Assembly: GCA_016720855.1 (NCBI GenBank)
Contig: JADKJU010000001.1
Location: 303,501 to 367,500, forward strand
DNA: 64,000 bases
Direction of reading: 5' to 3'
DNA from: Betaproteobacteria bacterium
GTDB taxonomy: Bacteria; Pseudomonadota; Gammaproteobacteria; Burkholderiales; Usitatibacteraceae
The notes under the pieces are model-generated. The model saw nothing but the letters and a program-made list of their open reading frames with translations, made no database searches and had not been told where the DNA came from. Shown piece after piece: positions 7,365 through 14,327 of the stretch. The position numbers and the translations under genes were made by a program. The stretch's first letter is position 1. Each line of letters opens with the position of its first letter.

Positions 7365-8999
7365 ATGACCCAACCGTACGCTTCGGGCCTGGATCGCAAC
7401 GAGGCCAACTACACGCCGCTCACGCCCGTTTCCTTCCTGGCGAAGGCGGCCACTGTGTACCCGGACCGGACGGCGGTCATCCACGGCGCCCTGCGTCGCC
7501 CGTGGAAGGACGTTTACGCCCGCTCCCGTCGCCTCGCCTCGGCGCTCGCACGGCGCGGCGTGGAACGCGGCGACACGGTGGCCGCCATGCTCCCCAACAT
7601 CCCGGCGATGGTGGAGCTGCACTTCGGGCCGGCGATGATCGGTGCCGTGCTCAATACCCTGAACACACGCCTGGATGCGGAGGCCATCGCCTTCATGCTC
7701 GACCATGGCGAAGCGAAGGTGCTCTTCACCGACCGGGAGTTTTCCGCGACGATCGAGAAGGCGCTGTCGCTCTGCCAGTCGAAACCGCTGGTGATCGACG
7801 TGGACGACGCGATGCACGAGGGCGGGGCGCTCCTCGGTGAAAAGGAGTACGAGGACTTTCTCGGGGAAGGCGATGCGCAGTTCGAGTGGAGTTTTCCTCC
7901 CGACGAATGGGACGCCATCTCGCTCAACTACACGTCGGGCACGACGGGCAACCCCAAGGGCGTGGTGTACCACTACCGCGGCGCCTACCTCAACGCGATC
8001 AACAACATCCTCGACTGGTCGATGCCGAAGCAGGCGGTGTACCTGTGGACGCTGCCGATGTTCCACTGCAACGGCTGGTGCTTCAACTGGACGATGGCGG
8101 CGGCCGCCGGCACGAGCGTGTGCCTGCGAAAGGTGGATCCGAAACTGATCCTGGATCTCATTCGCGAGCACCGGGTCACGCATTATTGCGGCGCGCCCAT
8201 CGTGCACTCGATGCTCCTCAACGCGCCTGCCGAATGGAGGGAGGGCATCGACCACGAGGTGCATTGCCTCGTCGCCGCGGCGCCTCCCCCCGCAGCCGTC
8301 ATCGAAGGCATGGGCCGCATGGGCTTCGACATCACGCACGTGTACGGGCTCACCGAGACCTACGGGCCGGCGGCGGTGTGTGCCAAGCACCCCGAGTGGA
8401 GCGAACTGCCGCTGGAGGAACAGGTGCGCCGCAACGGCCGGCAAGGCGTGGCCTACCTGCTCGAGGAGGGCATGACCGTGCTCGATCCGCACACCCTGGA
8501 ACCGGTGCCGTGGGACGGCGAGACGATGGGCGAGATCATGTTCCGCGGCAACATCACGATGAAGGGCTATCTCAAGAACCCGAAAGCCACGCAAGAGGCG
8601 TTCCGGGGCGGATGGTTCCACTCGGGCGACCTCGCGGTGATGCAGCCCGACGGCTACGTGAAGATCAAGGACCGCTCGAAGGACGTGATCATCTCCGGCG
8701 GCGAGAACATCTCCTCGCAGGAAGTGGAGGACGTGCTCTTCAGCCATCCGGCGGTGATGCTCGCTGCAGTCGTCGCCCAGCCCGATCCCAAGTGGGGCGA
8801 GACGCCCTGCGCGTTCATCGAGCTGAAGGAAGGCGTGACGGTCACGCAAGGCGAGGTGATCGAGTTCTGCCGCTCGCGCATGGCGCGCTTCAAGGTGCCC
8901 AGGAGCGTGATCTTCGGCCCGCTGCCCAAGACTTCGACGGGGAAGATCCAGAAGTTCCTGCTGCGCGAGCGCGCGAAGAGCCGGAGCGCCATCGAGTGA
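7365..8999 (+). CDS. AMP-dependent acyl-CoA ligase (DmdB/medium-chain type), copy 1
   Basis: A 544-residue ANL-superfamily ligase. It has LNYTSGTTGNPKGVVYHYRG (phosphate-binding motif near 187), VYGLTETYGP, the DRSKDVIISGGENISSQEVE hinge and the catalytic lysine in PKTSTGKIQKF near the C-terminus. The group includes 3-methylmercaptopropionyl-CoA and medium-chain fatty acyl-CoA ligases. A good RBS (GGAGGCAAGG) precedes ATG 7365. A close paralogue lies at 28514 beside etfBA. Substrate cannot be fixed from sequence. Confidence 0.82.
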   Translation: MTQPYASGLDRNEANYTPLTPVSFLAKAATVYPDRTAVIHGALRRPWKDVYARSRRLASALARRGVERGDTVAAMLPNIPAMVELHFGPAMIGAVLNTLNTRLDAEAIAFMLDHGEAKVLFTDREFSATIEKALSLCQSKPLVIDVDDAMHEGGALLGEKEYEDFLGEGDAQFEWSFPPDEWDAISLNYTSGTTGNPKGVVYHYRGAYLNAINNILDWSMPKQAVYLWTLPMFHCNGWCFNWTMAAAAGTSVCLRKVDPKLILDLIREHRVTHYCGAPIVHSMLLNAPAEWREGIDHEVHCLVAAAPPPAAVIEGMGRMGFDITHVYGLTETYGPAAVCAKHPEWSELPLEEQVRRNGRQGVAYLLEEGMTVLDPHTLEPVPWDGETMGEIMFRGNITMKGYLKNPKATQEAFRGGWFHSGDLAVMQPDGYVKIKDRSKDVIISGGENISSQEVEDVLFSHPAVMLAAVVAQPDPKWGETPCAFIELKEGVTVTQGEVIEFCRSRMARFKVPRSVIFGPLPKTSTGKIQKFLLRERAKSRSAIE

Positions 9000-9016
9000 C
9001 GCGTGGGCAAGGCTTG

Positions 9017-9152
9017 GGACACGGATGAACACGGATTACCCGATGAGTTGTGAATCGATAGCCGCAATTCGAAGCGCGGTCACTCCGATGCCACGGTGCG
9101 TAACAGGCAAATCGAGATATTTGTCCGTGTTCATCCGTGTTTATCCGTGTCC
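9017..9152. repeat. ACACGGAT repeat pair in inverted orientation
   Basis: GGACACGGATGAACACGGAT (9017-9036) is answered by an inverted copy at 9133-9152 with one mismatch; a further CCGTGTTCATCCGTGT unit sits just before the right arm. The elements lie between the ligase and hydrolase genes. Runs of ACACGGATGAACACGGAT type are a widespread environmental-bacterial repeat of unknown mobility. The inner ~95 bases hold no gene that I can see. Confidence 0.6.
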
Positions 9153-9170
9153 GAAGGATTTGCTGCAACC

Positions 9171-10016
9171 ATGAACACAATGCGCGAAGGGTCGGTCCGC
9201 TGCCTGGACCCGCACGGATTCCACCGCATGCGCTGGGTGGAGTGGGGCGATCGGGACAATCCGCGCGTGCTGGTGTGCGCCCACGGCCTCACGCGCTGCG
9301 GGCGCGACTTCGATTTTCTCGCCGGAAAGGTGGCGGATGCCTATCGCGTCGTCTGCCCCGACATCGTGGGCAGGGGGCGGAGCGACTGGCTGGCCGTGAA
9401 GGCGGACTATGGCTATCCCGTGTACTGCGCCGACATCGCGACGATGCTCGCTGCGATTGGTGCGGAATCGGTGGACTGGGTGGGCACCTCGATGGGGGGC
9501 CTCCTCGGGATGCTGCTCGCGGCCCAGCCGCGAACGCCCGTCGGAAAGCTCGTGATGAACGACGTCGGCTGCGTGGTGCCGAAGTCGGCGCTCGAGCGGA
9601 TCGCCGCCTACGTCGGCCGGGATCCGGCGTTCGACTCGATCGAGGCGCTGGAAGCGGCGATGCGGATGGTCAGTCCCTTCGGCAAGCTCACGCCCGCGCA
9701 GTGGCGGCACCTCGCGATGCACGTGGCCCGCCGCGACGGCACGGGCCAATGGCGTTTCCGGTACGACCCGGGTGTCGCGCTCCCCTTCAAGGCAGGGCCG
9801 CTGGCGGACGTGGACCTGAGTGCGTTCTGGATGGCGGTAAAGGGGCCCGTGCTCCTGATCCGGGGCGAGCAGTCGGACCTCTTCACCCCGGAAGTGCACG
9901 CCGGGATGCTCGCGCGCCCGGGCACGGAAAGCCTTGTCGTCGCCGAGACCGGCCACGCGCCGATGCTGATGGACGAGGCGCAGGCCGAGGCCGTCCGCGC
10001 CTTCCTGGTCGCGTGA
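9171..10016 (+). CDS. Alpha/beta-fold hydrolase
   Basis: A 281-residue hydrolase. The oxyanion region is VLVCAHGLTRCGRDF, the nucleophile elbow GTSMGGLLG carries the Ser, DLFTPEVH near the end supplies the acid region, and ETGHAPML contains the catalytic His. ATG 9171 is chosen because an upstream in-frame start at 9096 would translate the dispersed ACACGGAT repeat. Substrate unknown; the sequence resembles general esterases or haloperoxidase-like hydrolases. Confidence 0.75.
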   Translation: MNTMREGSVRCLDPHGFHRMRWVEWGDRDNPRVLVCAHGLTRCGRDFDFLAGKVADAYRVVCPDIVGRGRSDWLAVKADYGYPVYCADIATMLAAIGAESVDWVGTSMGGLLGMLLAAQPRTPVGKLVMNDVGCVVPKSALERIAAYVGRDPAFDSIEALEAAMRMVSPFGKLTPAQWRHLAMHVARRDGTGQWRFRYDPGVALPFKAGPLADVDLSAFWMAVKGPVLLIRGEQSDLFTPEVHAGMLARPGTESLVVAETGHAPMLMDEAQAEAVRAFLVA

Positions 10017-10026
10017 GCGCCGACCG

Positions 10027-11634
10027 GTGAGCCTGAAGCGGCGCGACTTCGACGCCGTGATCGTCGGCGCGGGGCACAACGGCCTCGTGTGCGCCTGCTA
10101 TCTGGCGAAGGCGGGCCTGAAGGTGGGAGTCTTCGAGCGACGCGAAGTCGTGGGGGGCGCTGCGGTGACGGAAGCGTTCCACCCGGGCTTTCGCAATTCC
10201 GCGGCGAGCTACACGGTGAGTCTTCTCAACCCGAAGGTGATCCGCGACCTGCGCCTTGCCGAACACGGCCTCAGGATCGTGGAGAGGCCCTACTCGAACT
10301 TCCTGCCCACGCAGGACGGTCGCTACCTCAAGGCGGGCGGTGGAATCGCGGCATCGCAAGAGGAGATCGCGAAGTTCTCGGCGCGGGATGCGCAGCGCCT
10401 CCCGGGCTATTACGACCGGCTGGAGAGCGTGGCCGATGTCCTTCGCGACATGCTCCTGGAGACGCCGCCCAACGTGGGCGGCGGCCTCGCGGAGATCTTC
10501 GGCGCGTGGAGGACGGCGCGCCGGCTCAACCGCCTGCCGCTCGCCGCCAAACGCGATGTGCTGGACCTCTTCACGATGTCCGCGGGCGATTGGCTCGACC
10601 GGTGGTTCGAGTCCGACCCGATCAAGGCCTGCTTCGGGTTCGACAGCGTGGTGGGCAACTTCGCGAGCCCGTGGTCGCCCGGCACGGCCTACGTACTGCT
10701 GCACCACGTGTTCGGCGAGGTGAACGGAAAGAAGGGCATCTGGGGACACGCCATCGGCGGCATGGGGGCCATCACGCAGGCCCTGGCCGGGGAAGCGGCC
10801 GCGCGAGGCGTGAGCGTGCGCACGGGCATGGCGGTCGAGCGGATTCTCGACGCAGGGGGGCGCGCCTGCGGGATCGCGCTCGCCGACGGCAGCGAAGTCA
10901 CGGCGCGCTGCGTCGTGGCAAACGCGCACCCGACGACCGTCGCAAAACTCGCCGGCGGCACGGCGTGGCCGGAGGCTTTCGGTCACTACCAATCCGAGAG
11001 CGCCACCTTCCGCATGAACGTGGCGCTTTCCGAATTGCCGGACTTCTCCTGCCTGCCGGGCACCGCGGCCGCGCCGCACCATTCGTCGGGCATCGTCCTC
11101 GCGCCCTCGCTCGCCTACATGGATCGAGCCCATGCGACGGCGCGGGAGGAGGGATGGTCGCGCGAGCCCATCGTCGAGATCCTGATCCCCAGTACCGTCG
11201 ACGAGACGCTCGCCCCGCGCGGCGCCCATGTTGCCAGTCTCTTCTGCCAGCACTTCCGATACGCGCTGCCCGCCGGGCGCCGCTGGGACGACGAGCGAGA
11301 AAAGGCCGCCGATGCCGTGATCGATCTCGTCTCGCGTCACGCACCCAACTTCCGCCGAAGCGTTATCGCACGCCGGATTCTCTCGCCCCTCGATCTCGAG
11401 CGCGAGTTCGGCCTCGTGGGCGGTGACATCTTCCACGGCAAGCTCACGCTCAACCAGCTGTTCAGCGCGCGCCCCGTGCTCGGGCACGGCAACTACCGCA
11501 TGCCGCTGGCGGGTCTCTACCTGTGCGGCGCCGGCGCGCACCCGGGCGGCGGGGTCACCGGCGTGCCGGGGCACAACGCGGCGCGCGAAGTCGTCCGCGA
11601 CTGGCGTCGCGGCGGCCGCTGGCAGCGGGTGTGA
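10027..11634 (+). CDS. CrtI/PYROXD2-like FAD-dependent oxidoreductase
   Basis: A 535-residue flavoprotein starting at GTG 10027, ten bases after the hydrolase stop. AVIVGAGHNGLVCACYLAKAGLKVGVFERRE near the N-terminus is the Rossmann FAD motif. IWGHAIGGMGAITQALAGEAA and the C-terminal GAGAHPGGGVTGVPGHNAA match phytoene-dehydrogenase-like NAD(P)/FAD oxidoreductases. There are no carotenoid synthesis genes nearby, so it is better read as a PYROXD2-type protein of uncertain substrate than as a phytoene desaturase. Confidence 0.75.
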   Translation: MSLKRRDFDAVIVGAGHNGLVCACYLAKAGLKVGVFERREVVGGAAVTEAFHPGFRNSAASYTVSLLNPKVIRDLRLAEHGLRIVERPYSNFLPTQDGRYLKAGGGIAASQEEIAKFSARDAQRLPGYYDRLESVADVLRDMLLETPPNVGGGLAEIFGAWRTARRLNRLPLAAKRDVLDLFTMSAGDWLDRWFESDPIKACFGFDSVVGNFASPWSPGTAYVLLHHVFGEVNGKKGIWGHAIGGMGAITQALAGEAAARGVSVRTGMAVERILDAGGRACGIALADGSEVTARCVVANAHPTTVAKLAGGTAWPEAFGHYQSESATFRMNVALSELPDFSCLPGTAAAPHHSSGIVLAPSLAYMDRAHATAREEGWSREPIVEILIPSTVDETLAPRGAHVASLFCQHFRYALPAGRRWDDEREKAADAVIDLVSRHAPNFRRSVIARRILSPLDLEREFGLVGGDIFHGKLTLNQLFSARPVLGHGNYRMPLAGLYLCGAGAHPGGGVTGVPGHNAAREVVRDWRRGGRWQRV

Positions 11635-11663
11635 CCAGGCAGGCGCAGCCGGATGATCGAAGC

Positions 11664-11849
11664 GGGAAGGGAAAGCAGAAAACAAAAGTGAGTGGGGTTT
11701 GTTGCTGGTTTTTGGCCAGATGAAATTGCCGCGAGATTCGACTTCGGCAACACCTCGCAAGCGGATCGGTTCGTGACGCCCGGCGCAATTTGACCTGGCC
11801 AAAAACCAGCAACAAACCCCACTCACTTTTTTTTCTGCTTTCCCTTCCC
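11664..11849. repeat. 186-bp palindromic (MITE-like) element
   Basis: The left arm 11664-11719 and the right arm 11795-11849 are inverse complements over about 55 bases with a single one-base indel in an A-run; AAATTGC/GCAATTT extends the pairing inward. The ~75-base centre contains no ORF. The arms include AGTGAGTGGGGTTTGTTGCT. It lies between two convergent genes, so it may act as a strong bidirectional terminator, but arms this long with an unpaired centre look like a non-autonomous mobile element. No target duplication was obvious. Confidence 0.65.
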
Positions 11850-11868
11850 CTGCGCCATTCTCCGCGGC

Positions 11869-11915
11869 CGGTCGCTACCGCCAGTTCGCCGGTCGCTACG
11901 GCCAGTTCGGCGGTC
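11869..11915. repeat. Short tandem repeat at the 3' end of the crotonase gene
   Basis: CGGTCGCTAC-GCCAGTTCG occurs twice with one base change, followed by a third partial unit, covering the stop codon and last codons of the minus-strand crotonase gene. The gene's C-terminus is therefore partly repeat-derived. Confidence 0.5.
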
Positions 11916-12702
11916 GCTTCTCCAGGAACGCGGCGACGCCTTCCTTGGCGGACGGAGCCGCGAAGCTGCAGGCGATGGTGCGCGAGGCGTCGTCATAGGC
12001 GGGCGCCATGGCGGCCTCGAGCTGCCGGTAGAAGAGCGCCTTGCCGGTCGCCAGCGTGTCGCGAGGCTTGGCGATCAGCTTGTTGGCCAGGTCGCGCGCG
12101 GCTTCCATCACGCGGTCGGCGGGACAGATGCGATTGACGAGGCCCCAGTCGAGGGCCGTCTCGGCATCGATGAAGTCCCCGGTGAAGAGCATCTCCGCGG
12201 CACGCTTGCGGCCGAGGTTTCGCGAGAGCGGCACTGCGGGCGTGGAGCAGAAGAGCCCGAGATTGACCCCGGACACCGCGAAGCGCGCATCCTGGCTCGC
12301 GACGGCGAGGTCGCATTGGGCGACGAGCTGGCACCCGGCGGCGGTGGCGAGCCCGTTCACGGCGGCGATCACGGGCTGGGGCAGGGCGACGAGCTTCTGC
12401 ATCACGGCGCTGCACTGGGCGAAGAGCGCCTCGACCCGGGCCTGGGTGGGGAGGGCACGCATCTCCTTCAGGTCGTGGCCGGCGCAAAAGGCATTGCCGG
12501 CGCCGGTGATGATCACCACGCGCACGGATTCGTCGCGCGCGATGTCATCCAGCGCTTGCTGCAGTGCGGCAAGCAGGGTGCCGGAGAGGGCGTTGAACTG
12601 CCGGGGGCGGTTGAGCGTGAGGCAGGCAACGCCGCCTTCGTTGCGGCGCAGCAGCAATTCAGGCTCGATTTTCGCAAGGCCGGTGGCGAGGGGTTCGTCC
12701 AT
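11896..12702 (-). CDS. Crotonase-fold protein (ECHDC3-like), probably not a classical hydratase
   Basis: A 268-residue enoyl-CoA hydratase/isomerase family protein with LTLNRPRQFNALS, the CoA-binding GAGNAFCAGHDLKEM and the oxyanion segment NGLATAAGCQLVAQCDLAVAS. The two catalytic glutamates of classical hydratases are absent: the first position is Gln (GCQLV) and the second lies in VSGVNLGLF without Glu. This matches the ECHDC3-like branch, whose chemistry is unsettled. It is transcribed away from the TPR/FecR operon. Confidence 0.78.
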   Translation of the reverse strand: MDEPLATGLAKIEPELLLRRNEGGVACLTLNRPRQFNALSGTLLAALQQALDDIARDESVRVVIITGAGNAFCAGHDLKEMRALPTQARVEALFAQCSAVMQKLVALPQPVIAAVNGLATAAGCQLVAQCDLAVASQDARFAVSGVNLGLFCSTPAVPLSRNLGRKRAAEMLFTGDFIDAETALDWGLVNRICPADRVMEAARDLANKLIAKPRDTLATGKALFYRQLEAAMAPAYDDASRTIACSFAAPSAKEGVAAFLEKRPPNWP

Positions 12703-12941
12703 TGAGGGCTCCGGAAGGGCGAGACGGATGGCGCTTTGTGATAATTATCGCATTGTTTTTGTTGATAAAGTCTTCAATTTCCGGGCTGAAAAGCCGATTG
12801 CATCGATTCCATGATGGGCTTAAGATCAGGCGGCATCTGCGGATGCGGCGTGCTTTTGTCTTTGTATTCAGGGTGCAAACGCGAATCCTGCACCCGGGTT
12901 GTGATACATCACATTCCTTCAGAAAAAAAATGAGAGCCACG
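12703..12941. other. AT-rich divergent intergenic region
   Basis: This 239-base gap separates the minus-strand crotonase gene from the plus-strand TPR/FecR operon. It is clearly more AT-rich than its surroundings (for example around 12735-12780), as expected for promoters of both units. No exact promoter pair could be assigned. Confidence 0.4.
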
Positions 12942-14321
12942 ATGGAACGACGCGCACGCTGGATCACATCCTTCGTTGCCCTGGTGCTGGCGGCCGGAGT
13001 CGCCGGCCCCGCGCTGGCCAACCCCGAGGCGCTCGAGAATGCGAGGCGCCTGCTGAATCAGAACAACCCGAAGCAGGCTTACATGGAGCTGATCAAGCTC
13101 GAGTCCCAGCTCGCCGGAAACGTCGATTACGATTACCTCCTGGGCGTGGCCTCGCTCGACAGTGGCAAGATCGACGACGCGATCATCGCGTTCGAGCGGG
13201 TGCTCGCCGTGAATCCGAACCACGCCGGTGCGCAAATGGACCTGGCGCGCGCCTACTTCGTGGCCGGATCGCTGGACCTCGCGGAAGCTTCGTTCACGCA
13301 GTTGGCCGCCTCGAACCCGCCTTCCATCGCGCTGCAGACGATCAACCGCTATCTCGAGGCGATCAAGGCCCGCAAGCGGCAGACCGCGGGGGGGTGGTCC
13401 GGCTGGGCGGAACTGGGCATCGGCTACGACGACAACATCACGGGCGTGCCCACGGATTTCGGCGCGGCCGCGCAGCAGTCGTTCGGCATCGTCGGCATCG
13501 AAGCCACCGGCAACTCCATCAAGCGCAAGGCCGCCTACGGCACGGCAGCGGCAGCGGCCGAATACTCGCACCCGCTTTCCGGGGGCTGGAGCCTTTTCGG
13601 CGCGGGCGAGGTGAAGGGGCGCGGCTACGACGGCGAATCGGATTTCAATTCGCTCAATGGCGAGGTGCGTGCAGGCGCGACGCTGAACGACGGCGCGACG
13701 CAATGGCGAGCCATCGGCGGATACCAGCACTTCGACCAGCAGGGCGCGGCCGACACCGACCCGATGATCACCAACGACCGTCGTACCGGGTACGGCCTGG
13801 GCGAATGGAGGTATTACCTCGATCCGCGTCGGCAGGTGGGGCTGGGCCTGCAGTATTCGCAGGTTCGTTTCCCGACCAACGATATCGAGGACTTCAACCA
13901 GATCCTGCTCTCGGGGTCGTACCTGCAGTCTTTCGAGACCAAGGGCGTGCCCCTGCTGGTCCTCTCGGCCTTCGTGAGCGATGACAAGGCGATCAACGAT
14001 TTCCCCGACAGTACGACGAACAAGAGCAAGAACCTCGCCGGCCTGCGCAGCTACGTCCAGTACGCTCTCGATCCGAAGGTGAACTTGTTCAACGCGCTCG
14101 GTGTCGTGTTCCGCCACGACAAGGACGCTTATGCCCGCTCGACGACTGTCGAGTACGGCAAGGACCGTTTCGGCGAGTTCCTCCTGGGCCTGAACTGGGA
14201 GTTCCGGAAGTCCTGCACGATGCGCGCCCAGTGGTCGTACACGCGCAACACGTCGAACATCGATTTGTACGCTTTCAACCGCAACGAGGTCTCCACGGCT
14301 GTTCGTTGCGAGACCAACTAG
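12942..14321 (+). CDS. Exported TPR and beta-barrel outer-membrane protein
   Basis: A 459-residue protein beginning MERRARWITSFVALVLAAGVAGPALA, a signal peptide. ATG 12942 has GAGAG upstream; ATG 12930 is an alternative. Residues ~25-125 are TPR-like (YDYLLGVASLDSGKIDDAIIAFERVLAVNPNH). From ~150 on the sequence alternates polar and hydrophobic residues with many Tyr/Trp/Phe and ends with a charged strand, as in Slam- or DUF560-like barrels. The FecR-domain protein follows six bases downstream. Probable role: outer-membrane translocation or assembly of a surface protein. Confidence 0.65.
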   Translation: MERRARWITSFVALVLAAGVAGPALANPEALENARRLLNQNNPKQAYMELIKLESQLAGNVDYDYLLGVASLDSGKIDDAIIAFERVLAVNPNHAGAQMDLARAYFVAGSLDLAEASFTQLAASNPPSIALQTINRYLEAIKARKRQTAGGWSGWAELGIGYDDNITGVPTDFGAAAQQSFGIVGIEATGNSIKRKAAYGTAAAAAEYSHPLSGGWSLFGAGEVKGRGYDGESDFNSLNGEVRAGATLNDGATQWRAIGGYQHFDQQGAADTDPMITNDRRTGYGLGEWRYYLDPRRQVGLGLQYSQVRFPTNDIEDFNQILLSGSYLQSFETKGVPLLVLSAFVSDDKAINDFPDSTTNKSKNLAGLRSYVQYALDPKVNLFNALGVVFRHDKDAYARSTTVEYGKDRFGEFLLGLNWEFRKSCTMRAQWSYTRNTSNIDLYAFNRNEVSTAVRCETN

Positions 14322-14327
14322 GGAGCC

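Noticed and set aside
10027..11634. Phytoene desaturase of a carotenoid pathway
   Set aside because: No crtB/crtE neighbours; the motifs fit the wider PYROXD2-like group.
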